DNA of 64,000 nt, from positions 62,176 to 126,175 of the forward strand of contig NZ_WWGX01000012.1 in the NCBI RefSeq assembly GCF_009862265.1, given 5' to 3'. Position 1 is the stretch's first letter. Every line of letters begins with the position of its first letter. The notes below the pieces were generated by a model. The model made no database searches. It was not told the origin of the DNA and saw only the letters and a program-made list of their open reading frames with translations. The translations under genes were made by a program, and so were the position numbers. Positions 10,417-19,395 of the stretch are shown piece by piece. This DNA is from Streptomyces sp. SID8352. GTDB taxonomy: Bacteria > Actinomycetota > Actinomycetes > Streptomycetales > Streptomycetaceae.

Positions 10417-11844
10417 GTGAACAGGCCCACGGCGTGCGCCACGACCTCCGGCACCGCGCTGCCGCCGAAGCCCCGCGCGGACGACGGCGCGGCCGGTGGC
10501 GAGAGGGGGAGCGGCGGGGGAGCGCGCCCCGGGGAGGGCGCGGCGGAGACGCGGGCGGCGGGGGAGCGCCCGGCGGGTTCCGGCGCCGACCGCGCGGTCC
10601 CGGCGGCCTCGGCGGGGGCGCGGACGCCCGGTGCCGCGACCTCGGCGACGCCCATGACGCCCGCCGCCCCGGGTGTCCCCGCGTCCCCGGGTGTCCCCGC
10701 CACCCTCGCAGCTCCGGGTGTCCCCGGAACCCCGGGTGTCCCCGGAACTCCGGGTGTCCCTGGGACACCGGGCGTCTCGGGAACCTCCGGCGCCCCGCAC
10801 TCTCAACCCGACGGCCCCCCGGACGCCGCGGGTCCCGCACCCCGGCCGTTAGACGCCACCGGAGCGCGCCCCGTCGCGGACCGCAGGCCCCCGCCCGCGC
10901 CGAACGGGGCACGGGCTCCCCTCCCGTCCGTCCCGCCGGGGGACACCCCGGCCGCCGCCCCGGCCCCGCGCCCGTCCGCGTCACCGGCCGCCGTGGCGTG
11001 CCCGCCTGCCCCGGGGGGCGCGGACCCCACTCCGGCCCCGCGCCCGTCCGCGTCACCGGCCGGCGTGGCGTGCGTGCCCGTGCCGGACCCGCACGTTTCC
11101 GTCCCGTCCGTCCCGCCGGGGGACACTCCAGCCGCCGCCCCGGTTCCGTCCCCGTCCGCGTCACCGGCCGCCGTGGCCCGTCCACTCGCCCCGGGGGGCC
11201 CGGGCCCCACCCCGGCCCCGCGCCCGTCCGCGCCGTCGGCCGCCGCGTGCCCGTCCGCGGCACCGGCCGCCCCGCCCCGCGTCCGGGACCTCCGCGCCGG
11301 CGGTCGGCCCGCCCCGTTCGCCCTCCGCTTCGGGCCCCGGGACGTGGTCGTGGTCGCCGGGCTGCCCGGCAGCGGCAAGTCCACGCTGATGCGCCGCGCC
11401 GTCCGGGGGCGGCGGATCGACTCCCAGGACGCCCGCGACCGCTGGGAGCGCCGGGTGCCGCGCGCCCTGCCCTACGCCGTCTACCGCCCGCTGGTCCGGC
11501 TCTCCCACTACGCCGGGCTGCGCCGCGCCCTGCGCTCCGGCGAGGGCGTCGTCGTGCACGACTGCGGCACCCAGCCCTGGGTGCGCGGCTGGCTGGCCCG
11601 CTGGGCCCGCCGCCGGGGCGGTGCCCTGCACCTCGTCGTCCTCGACGTGGCCGCGGGCACCGCCCTCGCCGGGCAGCGCGCCCGCGGCCGGGGCGTCTCC
11701 CGCTACGCCTTCCACCGGCACCGCGCGACGACCGCCCGCCTCCTGCGCTCCCTGGCCGGCGGACCGCCCCCGGGCTGTGCCTCCGCCACCCTCCTCGACC
11801 GCCCCGCCGCCACCGCCCTGCGCACCCTCGCCTTCACCGCCTGA
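10417..11844 (+). CDS. P-loop ATP-binding protein with long repetitive Pro/Ala-rich N-terminus; contains a TTA codon
   Basis: The C-terminal ~170 residues form a compact nucleotide-kinase-like domain. It opens with DVVVVAGLPGSGKSTLMRR (Walker A from residue 315), followed by RIDSQDARDRWERR, VVHDCGTQPWVR and LHLVVLDV (Walker-B-like), then an Arg-rich region GQRARGRGVSRYAFHRH. The phosphoryl acceptor cannot be read from sequence. Residues 1-300 are low-complexity, with VPGTPG repeats near 85-130 and a 60-residue unit repeated at about 169-288. Leu145 is encoded by TTA (10849-10851), so translation should need bldA tRNA. The GTG at 10417 follows GGGGAGG with ~9-nt spacing. The gene diverges from gcvT with the riboswitch between them. 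Its disordered half is probably variable between strains. Confidence 0.75.
   Translation: MNRPTACATTSGTALPPKPRADDGAAGGERGSGGGARPGEGAAETRAAGERPAGSGADRAVPAASAGARTPGAATSATPMTPAAPGVPASPGVPATLAAPGVPGTPGVPGTPGVPGTPGVSGTSGAPHSQPDGPPDAAGPAPRPLDATGARPVADRRPPPAPNGARAPLPSVPPGDTPAAAPAPRPSASPAAVACPPAPGGADPTPAPRPSASPAGVACVPVPDPHVSVPSVPPGDTPAAAPVPSPSASPAAVARPLAPGGPGPTPAPRPSAPSAAACPSAAPAAPPRVRDLRAGGRPAPFALRFGPRDVVVVAGLPGSGKSTLMRRAVRGRRIDSQDARDRWERRVPRALPYAVYRPLVRLSHYAGLRRALRSGEGVVVHDCGTQPWVRGWLARWARRRGGALHLVVLDVAAGTALAGQRARGRGVSRYAFHRHRATTARLLRSLAGGPPPGCASATLLDRPAATALRTLAFTA
10921..11185 (+). repeat. 180-bp period imperfect direct repeat inside the P-loop gene
   Basis: About 75 bp starting at 10921 recur at 11101 with few mismatches (both read CCGTCCGTCCCGCCGGGGG near the start). 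A related 20-30 bp element recurs at 11041 and 11221. The spacing is a multiple of three, so the frame is kept and the encoded unit is 60 residues. Confidence 0.75.
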
Positions 11845-11988
11845 GCCGGGCCCGCGCGGGCGCCCGGTGACGGCCGACGGCCGCCGCCCGTAAGCCCGTT
11901 GCCCCGATTCCGCGGGGCCCTGGGGCCCGGCGGCGCGGGCGGGTAGCCTGTGGCGGCACACGAGCGGTACGAGGCAGGCGGTAGGCAG

Positions 11989-12759
11989 ATGGAGATTCCG
12001 GCCCAGGGGCAGTCCCGGCCGCCCGGCGGCGGCTGGCCCGGCAACGAGCTGGAGGAGGTGCTGTCCGCCTCCCTCGGCGTGCCAGGAGCCGAGGCCCGGC
12101 TCCTGGAGGTGCTCGGCCGCAGCTCCCTCTGGATACCGCTGCCCAACGGCGGCGGCCCGGACAGCGGCCCCCTCGACCTGCCCGCGGTCGAGCTGGACGG
12201 CCAGGCCTACGTCCCGGTCTTCAGCTCCGAGGAGCAGCTCCGCCTCGCCACCGGCGGCCATCTGGGGTACACCGTCGCCCCCGCCGCCGAGTTCGCCCGG
12301 GGCCTGCCCCCGCAGATCGGCCTCGCCGTGAACCCGGACGGCGCCGTCGGCGTCCCGCTGCCCCCGGCCGCCGTCGCCGATCTCTGCCGCACCGGCCTCA
12401 CCCCGCTGGACGGTCCCGCCTCCGGCGGCCGGGTCCGCCTCTTCGAACCGGACTGGCAGGACGACCCGGTGGACTTCCTGGCCGCCGCCTCCGCCGAGTT
12501 CGACGCCACCGGCGTGGTCCGCACCGCCCGCCGCTGCCTGGCCGCCGTCGAGACCGCCGAGCCGGTCATGTTCGTCGGCGTGGAACTGGCCCACTGGGAG
12601 GGCGACGCCGCCACCCGGCCCCTCGACGCGCTCGGCCGCGCGCTCGGCCGCGCCCCGGCGCCGTGGCCGGTCAACCTGGTCCTCCTGGAGGCCGCCCAGG
12701 ACCCGGTCTGCGACTGGCTCCGCGACCGGGTGCGGCCCTTCTACCAGCAGGACCGTTGA
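11989..12759 (+). CDS. SseB family protein (first of two)
   Basis: The 256-aa soluble protein resembles the enhanced-serine-sensitivity (SseB) family. It has an N-terminal SseB-like domain (ELEEVLSASLGVPGAEARLLEVLGRSSLWIPLP; then YVPVFSSEEQLR at about 70-81). The C-terminal part ends DPVCDWLRDRVRPFYQQDR. Biochemical function is unknown; the family name comes from an E. coli overexpression phenotype. The ATG at 11989 has only a weak ribosome-binding site. A possible -10 (TAGCCT, 11944-11949) lies 40 nt upstream, and an in-frame GTG directly after it is an alternative start. The neighbour at 12854 shares the C-terminal pattern (DPVxxWLR...RPFY), so the two are probably old paralogues. Proximity to serine/glycine genes is noted but proves nothing. 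Confidence 0.8.
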   Translation: MEIPAQGQSRPPGGGWPGNELEEVLSASLGVPGAEARLLEVLGRSSLWIPLPNGGGPDSGPLDLPAVELDGQAYVPVFSSEEQLRLATGGHLGYTVAPAAEFARGLPPQIGLAVNPDGAVGVPLPPAAVADLCRTGLTPLDGPASGGRVRLFEPDWQDDPVDFLAAASAEFDATGVVRTARRCLAAVETAEPVMFVGVELAHWEGDAATRPLDALGRALGRAPAPWPVNLVLLEAAQDPVCDWLRDRVRPFYQQDR

Positions 12760-12785
12760 CCGGAAAAGACCCCTGCCGGGACTCG

Positions 12786-12807
12786 GGCTCCCCTTGCGCG
12801 GGGAGCC
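12786..12807 (+). terminator. Hairpin between the two SseB-like genes
   Basis: An 8-bp perfect stem GGCTCCCC/GGGGAGCC has a 6-nt loop. It lies 27 nt after the first sseB-like stop and 46 nt before the second start. It could terminate the first transcript or process a common one. Confidence 0.55.
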
Positions 12808-12853
12808 GTAAGCTGGTCGCACTACCGGGGAACTTCTCGAAGGGGCGATACAC

Positions 12854-13636
12854 GTGAGCGCCAGCGGCACCGCGACCGGGCAGGTCGAGCACATGCTGCG
12901 CCAGGTCACGCCCGGGGGCTACGACGCCTACGAGGCCCTTCTGCGCGCGCTCGCCGCCCCCACCTCCGGCCAGGTCTGGATGCTGCTGTGGCACGGCCAG
13001 GCCGGTTCCCCGGACGCCCAGTACGGGAACATGGAGGTCGACGGACACGGCTACGCGCCCTGCGTCACCTCCGCCCAGGAGCTGTCCGCCAGCGGCTGGA
13101 ACCGGTCGTACGAGGTCGTCGACGTCCTGGAGGTGGCCCGCTCCCTGTACCCGGACCACTTCGGCCTCTGGCTCAACCCGCACGCCCCCGGCGGCGGCCT
13201 CGGCGTGCCCTGGCTCGATCTGCGCCGGATCGCCTCCGGACTGGACCGCCAGCCCGCCGGTCCGCTGAGCCTGTCCGACCCGGCCATCGAACTCCCCCAG
13301 TTCTACGCCCTGCTCGCGCGCAACGCCCATCTCACCCCCGCCGTCCGCGCCCTGCGCCGGGCCTGGGTGCAGCCGGCCCTCGGCTCCCCCTATCTGGCCA
13401 TCGGCCTGGACGTGTACGACGTCTCCCCGCCCGCCGTGGACGCGGTGCGCGGCATGATGCAGCAGTCGGTGGGCGCGGTCCCGGAGGGGCTGCCGGTCTC
13501 CACCGTCGCCATGACCGACGCGCACGACCCGGTCGCCATGTGGCTGCGGGCCAACGCCCGCCCGTTCTACGACCGCGAGGCCCATGCGCCCGCCCCGGGC
13601 CCCGGCTACGGGTACCCCCCGCGCGGCGCGTACTGA
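12854..13636 (+). CDS. SseB family protein (second of two)
   Basis: A soluble 260-aa protein. Residues ~20-110 hold the SseB-like domain (YDAYEALLRALAAPTSGQVWMLLWHG; YGNMEVDGHGYAPCVTSAQEL). The C-terminal part has PALGSPYLAIGLDVYDVSPPAVDAV and DPVAMWLRANARPFYDRE, mirroring the end of the preceding protein. The last ~15 residues are Pro/Gly/Tyr-rich. GTG at 12854 follows AAGGGG with 8-nt spacing. It appears to have its own upstream region after the hairpin at 12786-12807. Function unknown; a role in protein-protein interaction is only a guess. Confidence 0.8.
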   Translation: MSASGTATGQVEHMLRQVTPGGYDAYEALLRALAAPTSGQVWMLLWHGQAGSPDAQYGNMEVDGHGYAPCVTSAQELSASGWNRSYEVVDVLEVARSLYPDHFGLWLNPHAPGGGLGVPWLDLRRIASGLDRQPAGPLSLSDPAIELPQFYALLARNAHLTPAVRALRRAWVQPALGSPYLAIGLDVYDVSPPAVDAVRGMMQQSVGAVPEGLPVSTVAMTDAHDPVAMWLRANARPFYDREAHAPAPGPGYGYPPRGAY

Positions 13637-14430
13637 CCCGGGACCCGCCCCCGTTCGCATTCCCCGCCCGACACCGGCCCCACCCGTGCCCCGGCCCCAC
13701 CCGTGCCCCGGCCCCACCCGTGCCCCGGCCCCGCCTGTGCCCCGGCCCCGTCCACGCCCCACGCCCGAGCCCGGCGCCCCCTCGGCCCGACACCACCCGG
13801 CAGCCCCCGGCGCCGGGACCGACCGGCCCCGCCCACCGCATCCGCGGCGGGTCTGCGGCCGCCCGCGGCCTCCGGAGCCCCCGGCGCCCGCCACGTGCCC
13901 CGGGCGCACCCGCCCACCCGCCCTCCCGGAGCCCGGCGCCGCCCCCGCCCTCCGAGCGGTCCTCCCCGCGCCCCCGCCCCCTGGCCTGCGCGGACGCGGA
14001 AGGTACCGGCGGGTACGGCCGGACGGGTGAACAGGTGGGGCCCCTGCGCGGGCTTCCCGCCCCTGTGTCACTGTGTCCGGGGTCGAGGCCTTCGAGGATG
14101 AGGGGCTCTTTCCGGATTTCACCGGACATGATGGACAGGCCACTGTCCGGCATGAGTTGTCTGCCGTTCGGATAACGGAACTCAGCGGTCGGCGTCACGG
14201 TTGCGCATACTTTCCCCGTCAGATCTGGCGCGTGATCGCCGGGGCGTTGAAGACTCCCCTCCACGGGGGAAGGCCGCCGGTCCGGTGAGTGAGCGCCCAT
14301 GAGGTGCGCCGGAGGCCGGACGGCGGACGGCCGAGTCACACCGCGTCCGCCGGGCAGCAAGCAAACGGAACAAGTCGCCGACTGCGGCGGGCAAAGGCCG
14401 GTCACCACCGGCGAGAGGGGTCGGGTCACT
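13637..14430. other. Intergenic region, 794 bp: tandem repeats then operon promoter region
   Basis: The first half is Pro-codon-like GC-rich sequence with 17-bp tandem repeats (13673-13757) and no credible gene. The second half (about 14040-14430) is less GC-rich and probably holds the promoter of the oligopeptide transporter operon. It contains three short inverted repeats: TCCGG/CCGGA around 14112, GGACA/TGTCC around 14134 and CCGTT/AACGG around 14164. It also holds a CATACT -10-like box near 14205. Confidence 0.5.
13673..13757. repeat. 17-bp tandem repeat, about five copies
   Basis: The unit GGCCCCACCCGTGCCCC is repeated head to tail three times exactly and then twice with substitutions. 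It starts ~35 bp after the second sseB-like gene. Confidence 0.8.
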
Positions 14431-15429
14431 GTGACCGCACCGATCGAGACCACCGGGGCGCAAGCCGAGGCACAGCCCGAGGCTGTCCTGGTCGGCGCCG
14501 ATAAGGGGCAGATCGAGGGCCGTTCCCTGGGCCAGATCGCCTGGTCCCGCTTCAAGAAGGACAAGGTCGCCGTCGCCGGCGGGGTCGTGGTGATCCTGCT
14601 GGTCCTCATCGCGGTCCTGTCCCGTCCCATCCAGGCGATGTTCGGCCTGGACCCCAACGCCCTCAACCAGGACCTGATCGACCCCAACACCTCGCTGCCG
14701 AAGGGCGACTTCGGCGGCATGAGCATGGACCACCCGCTCGGTGTGGAGCCGAAGTTCGGGCGGGACATCGCCACCCGCATCCTGGAGGGCTCCTGGGTCT
14801 CGCTGGTCGTCGCCTTCGGCGCCACGATCCTGTCGAACACCATCGGCGCCATCCTCGGCGTGGTCGCGGGCTACTACGGCGGACGCGTCGACACGATCAT
14901 CAGCCGGCTGATGGACACCTTCCTCGCCTTCCCCCTCCTGCTGTTCGCCATCGCCATCTCGGCGACGCTGCAGGGCGGTGCCTTCGGGCTGGAGGGACTG
15001 CCGCTCCACATCGTGGTGCTGGTCTTCGTCATCGGCTTCTTCAACTGGCCCTATCTGGGCCGCATCGTCCGGGGCCAGACACTGGCCCTGAGGGAGCGCG
15101 AGTTCGTCGACGCCTCCCGGGGGATGGGGGCCAAGGGCCCGTACATCCTCTTCCGGGAGCTGCTGCCGAACCTCGTCGGTCCGATCATCGTCTACTCGAC
15201 GCTGCTGATCCCGACCAACATCCTCTTCGAGGCGTCCCTGAGCTTCCTCGGCGTGGGCATCCAGCCGCCGCAGGCCTCGTGGGGCGGCATGCTGAACCAG
15301 GCGGTCGACTTCTACCAGGTCGATCCCCAGTTCATGATCGTTCCCGGTCTTGCCATCTTCGTGACCGTCCTGGCGTTCAACCTGCTCGGCGACGGTCTCC
15401 GTGACGCTCTCGACCCGCGCAGCCGCTGA
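14431..15429 (+). CDS. Oligopeptide ABC transporter permease (DppC/OppC type)
   Basis: The 332-aa inner-membrane permease has an N-terminal cytoplasmic stretch and a first membrane segment VAVAGGVVVILLVLIAVL (~45-62). A periplasmic loop follows, then the five-helix BPD_transp_1 domain with the EAA coupling loop around EFVDASRGMGAKGPYILFRELLPN. Extended family features such as FLAFPLLLFAIAI and FEASLSFLGVGIQPP are present. The GTG at 14431 is preferred because GAGGGG precedes it by about 10 nt; the frame stays open further upstream but lacks another site. It is the first gene of a five-gene operon (permease, binding protein, permease, two ATPases). The order with a permease before the binding lipoprotein is usual for this Streptomyces cluster. 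Confidence 0.92.
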   Translation: MTAPIETTGAQAEAQPEAVLVGADKGQIEGRSLGQIAWSRFKKDKVAVAGGVVVILLVLIAVLSRPIQAMFGLDPNALNQDLIDPNTSLPKGDFGGMSMDHPLGVEPKFGRDIATRILEGSWVSLVVAFGATILSNTIGAILGVVAGYYGGRVDTIISRLMDTFLAFPLLLFAIAISATLQGGAFGLEGLPLHIVVLVFVIGFFNWPYLGRIVRGQTLALREREFVDASRGMGAKGPYILFRELLPNLVGPIIVYSTLLIPTNILFEASLSFLGVGIQPPQASWGGMLNQAVDFYQVDPQFMIVPGLAIFVTVLAFNLLGDGLRDALDPRSR

Positions 15430-15488
15430 ACCGCGCCTGCCCAGAGAGTCCTACAGATTTACCACCAATGGAGGGGAAGCAGACCATC

Positions 15489-17240
15489 ATGCGAAGGTCA
15501 ACGCTGGCCGCTATCGCGGCCGTCGGCAGTGCGAGCTTGCTGCTCTCGGCGTGCAGCAAGGCCGACGACAACTCGGAGAACAAGGGCAACACGTCGGCTG
15601 AGGCCAACGCAGCGACCACGAGCGTCGTCAACGCCTCCACCCAGAAGGGCGGGACGGTCACGTACGAGTACTCGGACGTGCCGGACTCCTTCGACCCCGG
15701 CAACACGTACTACGCGTACATGTACAACTTCAGCCGGCTCTACGCCCGTCCGCTGATGACCTTCGCGCCCGGTCCGGGCGAGAAGGGCAACAACCTCGTC
15801 CCCGACCTGGCCGAGAGCAAGGGCCAGCCGAGCGACGGCGGCAAGACCTGGACGTACAAGCTGCGTGCGGGCCTGAAGTACCAGGACGGCACGCCGATCA
15901 CCTCGAAGGACGTCAAGTACGCCGTCGAGCGCTCCAACTTCGCGCGTGACGTGATCTCCCTGGGCCCGAACTACTTCCAGCAGTTCCTCAAGGACGGCGC
16001 CAAGTACAAGGGCCCGTACAAGGACAAGAGCCCCGAGGGCCTGAAGGCGATCGAGACGCCGGACGACACCACCGTCGTCTTCCACCTCGACCGCCCGTTC
16101 CAGGAGTTCGACTACCTGGTCGCGACGCCGCAGACGGCGCCGGTGCCGCAGGCCAAGGACACCGGCATCGACTACGTCAAGAACATCGTGTCGTCCGGCT
16201 CCTACAAGTTCCAGAGCTACGAGGAGGGCAAGCAGGTCGTCCTCGTCCGCAACGAGAACTGGGACCCGAAGACCGACCCGCTGCGCAAGCAGTACCCGGA
16301 CAAGATCGTCGTCAAGCTCAAGGTCAACGCCGAGACGATCGACCAGGACGTGCAGTCCGGCACCGCCATCGACTTCGGCGGCACCGGCGTCCAGGCCGCG
16401 ACGCAGGCCAAGGTCGTCAACGACGCCAAGCTGAAGGCCAACACGGACAACACCTACGGTGGCCGTCTGGTCTACATGGCGATCAACAACCAGGTCGCCC
16501 CGTTCGACAAGGTCGAGTGCCGCAAGGCCGTCGAGTACGCCATCGACAAGGTCTCCGTGCAGACGGCCCTCGGCGGCCCGATCCGCGGTGAGGTCGCCAC
16601 CACCGTCCTGCCGCCGGACATCGTCGGCTACGGCAAGGCGGACGTCTACGCCACCGAGGGCAACAAGGGCGACGTGGCCAAGGCCAAGGAGCAGCTCGAG
16701 GCCTGCGGCAAGAAGACCATCACCACCAACATCTCCGCCCGCAGCGACCGCCCGCAGGAGATCGACGCGGCCACCGCGATCATCGCCTCGCTGAAGAAGG
16801 TCGGCATCAACGCCAGCCTGAAGCAGTACCCGTCGGGCAAGTACTTCACCGACTACGCCGGTGTGCCCACGTTCACCAAGAAGCAGAACATCGGTCTGCA
16901 CCTGATGCAGTGGGGTGCCGACTGGCCCTCCGGCTACGGCTTCCTGCAGCAGATCCTGAACGGCGGCGCGATCGGCACCTCGGGCAACACCAACCTGTCG
17001 TACATCGACGACAAGCAGATCAACGAGCTGCTCGGCAAGGCCATCGCCACCGAGGACGCGACCGAGCGCAACTCGCTCTACGCCGAGATCGACAAGCGCG
17101 CGATGGAGCAGGCCGCGCTCGTCCCGCTGACCTACTTCAAGGTCCTGCTGTACCGCCCGACCACCTTCACCAACCTGGTGTCCACGGCGGCCTTCAGCGG
17201 TCAGTACGACTACCTCAACATCGGCACGACCAAGAAGTAG
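15489..17240 (+). CDS. Oligopeptide-binding lipoprotein (ABC family 5)
   Basis: The extracellular peptide receptor has 583 aa. The signal peptide MRRSTLAAIAAVGSASLLLSAC ends in a lipobox (LLSAC), so the mature protein starts with a lipidated cysteine at residue 22. A short Ser/Asn/Thr linker follows, then an SBP_bac_5 domain (DSFDPGNTYYAYMYN; KTWTYKLRAGLKYQDGTPI; LHLMQWGADWPSGYGFLQQ). The codons are less GC-rich and highly biased (many AAG, AAC, GAC), as expected for a strongly expressed gene. The ATG at 15489 is preferred over the in-frame ATG at 15468 because GGAGGGG lies between them. A strong stem-loop follows the gene and may protect its mRNA. Confidence 0.95.
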   Translation: MRRSTLAAIAAVGSASLLLSACSKADDNSENKGNTSAEANAATTSVVNASTQKGGTVTYEYSDVPDSFDPGNTYYAYMYNFSRLYARPLMTFAPGPGEKGNNLVPDLAESKGQPSDGGKTWTYKLRAGLKYQDGTPITSKDVKYAVERSNFARDVISLGPNYFQQFLKDGAKYKGPYKDKSPEGLKAIETPDDTTVVFHLDRPFQEFDYLVATPQTAPVPQAKDTGIDYVKNIVSSGSYKFQSYEEGKQVVLVRNENWDPKTDPLRKQYPDKIVVKLKVNAETIDQDVQSGTAIDFGGTGVQAATQAKVVNDAKLKANTDNTYGGRLVYMAINNQVAPFDKVECRKAVEYAIDKVSVQTALGGPIRGEVATTVLPPDIVGYGKADVYATEGNKGDVAKAKEQLEACGKKTITTNISARSDRPQEIDAATAIIASLKKVGINASLKQYPSGKYFTDYAGVPTFTKKQNIGLHLMQWGADWPSGYGFLQQILNGGAIGTSGNTNLSYIDDKQINELLGKAIATEDATERNSLYAEIDKRAMEQAALVPLTYFKVLLYRPTTFTNLVSTAAFSGQYDYLNIGTTKK

Positions 17241-17263
17241 CCCCGGAAGGCAGGTGAAGGCAT

Positions 17264-17297
17264 TGGTGCCCGCGGGCTTCGCGGCCCGCGGGCACCA
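17264..17297 (+). repeat. 14-bp intergenic stem-loop after the binding-protein gene
   Basis: Inverted arms (TGGTGCCCGCGGGC and its complement) with a 6-nt TTCGCG loop lie between the binding protein and the second permease. It is followed only 12 nt later by the next start codon. This position suggests partial termination or 3'-end stabilisation that makes binding protein exceed permease. Confidence 0.8.
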
Positions 17298-17309
17298 GCG
17301 CCGGTCCCC

Positions 17310-18317
17310 GTGATCTCGTACATCCTCCGTCGGACGTTCGCGGCAGTGATCCTGCTGCTGGTCGTCACCGCGGTCACCTTCGCGATCTTCTTCCTGCTGC
17401 CGCGGCTCGTCGGCCAGAGCGCCGACCAGCTCGCCCAGCAGTACATCGGAAAGAGTCCGACGAAGGCCGACATCGCCGCGGTCAAGCAGAACCTCGGCCT
17501 GGACCAGCCCCTCTACGTCCAGTACTGGCACTTCATCAAGGGGATCGTCAGCGGCGCCACCTACAACCTGGGCCCCACGACGGCGCGCTGCGACGCTCCG
17601 TGCTTCGGCTACTCCTTCAAGAACCACGTCGAGGTGTGGCCGCAGCTCACCTCCCGGCTCCCGGTGACGCTCTCCCTGGCCGGCGGCGCCGCCGTGCTCT
17701 GGCTGCTCTCCGGTGTCCTGATCGGTGTCATCTCGGCGCTCAAGCCCCGCAGTGTCTTCGACCGCACCTTCATGGGCGTCGCGCTCGCCGGTGTCTCGCT
17801 GCCGATGTTCTTCACCGGCAACCTGGCGCTGCTGCTGTTCACCTTCCAGTGGCCCATCTTCGGACGCACCTATGTGGCGTTCACCGAGAATCCGGGCCAA
17901 TGGGCCAACACGCTCTTCCCGGCCTGGTGTTCACTGGCCCTGCTGTACTCCGCCATCTACGCGCGGCTCACCCGCTCGGGGATGCTGGAGACGATGAACG
18001 AGGACTTCATCCGCACGGCCCGCGCCAAGGGCCTGCGCGAGCGCACGGTCGTCACCCGGCACGGCCTGCGGGCCGCCCTGACGCCGATCATCACCGTCTT
18101 CGGCATGGACCTCGGCCTGCTGCTCGGCGGTGCGGTGATCACCGAGACGGTGTTCTCGCTCCCGGGCATCGGCCAGTACGCGGTGCAGGGCATCACCGAC
18201 AACGACCTGCCGCCGATCCTCGGCGTCACCCTGCTCGCCGCCTTCTTCGTCGTCTTCGCCAACCTCCTGGTGGACCTGTTGTACGCCGCCGCCGACCCCC
18301 GGGTGAGGCTCTCGTGA
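17310..18317 (+). CDS. Oligopeptide ABC transporter permease (DppB/OppB type)
   Basis: The 335-aa integral membrane protein begins with a signal-anchor helix (FAAVILLLVVTAVTFAIFFLL, about residues 9-30). An external loop with LGLDQPLYVQYWHFIKGIV follows, then a BPD_transp_1 domain carrying the coupling motif EDFIRTARAKGLRE and ends with a final helix and AADPRVRLS. The GTG at 17310 has no good ribosome-binding site and starts 12 nt after the stem-loop. Translation may depend on mRNA processing there. The stop codon overlaps the GTG of the next ATPase gene (GTGA), indicating coupling. It partners the permease at 14431. Confidence 0.92.
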   Translation: MISYILRRTFAAVILLLVVTAVTFAIFFLLPRLVGQSADQLAQQYIGKSPTKADIAAVKQNLGLDQPLYVQYWHFIKGIVSGATYNLGPTTARCDAPCFGYSFKNHVEVWPQLTSRLPVTLSLAGGAAVLWLLSGVLIGVISALKPRSVFDRTFMGVALAGVSLPMFFTGNLALLLFTFQWPIFGRTYVAFTENPGQWANTLFPAWCSLALLYSAIYARLTRSGMLETMNEDFIRTARAKGLRERTVVTRHGLRAALTPIITVFGMDLGLLLGGAVITETVFSLPGIGQYAVQGITDNDLPPILGVTLLAAFFVVFANLLVDLLYAAADPRVRLS

Positions 18318-19395
18318 CCGAACTCTCCAGGACCGCGTCCGCCGCGGGCACCCCCGCGAACGCGCCCGACGCGTTCCTCACGGTCCGCGACCTCAAGGTG
18401 CACTTCCCGACCGACGACGGCCTGGTCAAGTCCGTCGACGGGCTCAGCTTCCAGGTGGAGAAGGGCAAGACCCTCTGCATCGTCGGCGAGTCGGGCTCGG
18501 GCAAGTCGGTCACCTCACTGGCCATCATGGGCCTGCACCGCCTCGGCCCCCGCGGCAAGAACGTCCGGATGTCCGGCGAGATCTGGCTCGACGGCAAGGA
18601 ACTGGTCTCCGCCGAGCCGGACGAGGTGCGCCGGCTGCGCGGGCGCGAGATGGCGATGATCTTCCAGGACCCGCTGTCCGCGATGCACCCGTACTACTCG
18701 GTGGGCAGCCAGATCGTCGAGGCGTACCGGGTCCACCACGACGTCAGCCGCAAGGCGGCGCGCAAGCGGGCGGTCGAGATGCTCGACCGGGTCGGCATCC
18801 CCGAGCCCGGCAAGCGCGTCGACAGCTACCCGCACGAGTTCTCCGGCGGCATGCGCCAGCGCGCGATGATCGCCATGGCACTGGTCAACAACCCCGAACT
18901 GCTCATCGCCGACGAGCCGACGACGGCCCTCGACGTGACCGTCCAGGCACAGATCCTCGACCTCGTCCGCGATCTGCAGAAGGAGTTCGGCTCCGCGGTC
19001 GTGCTCATCACCCACGACCTCGGCGTGGTGGCCGAGATCGCCGACGACGTCCTCGTGATGTACGGCGGCCGGTGCGTGGAGCGCGGTTCGGTCGACGACG
19101 TCTTCGAGCGCCCCCAGCACCCCTACACCTGGGGACTGCTCGGCTCGATGCCCCGCATCGACCGCGAGACCTCAGAACGGCTCATCCCGGTCAAGGGCCA
19201 GCCGCCGAGCCTCATCAACGTCCCCTCGGGCTGCGCCTTCCACCCGCGCTGCCCGTACGCCGACCTCCCCAAGGGCAATGTCACCCGTACCGTGCGCCCG
19301 GAGCTCCAGCAGGTCGGCAGCGGGCACTACTCCGCCTGCCACCTCTCGCCGGAGGACCGCACGCGGATCTGGACCGAAGAGATTGTGCCGAAGCT

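Noticed and set aside
15498-17900. Minus-strand open frame of 800 codons across the peptide-binding and permease genes
   Set aside because: It spans two real genes and an intergenic hairpin, with no protein motif.
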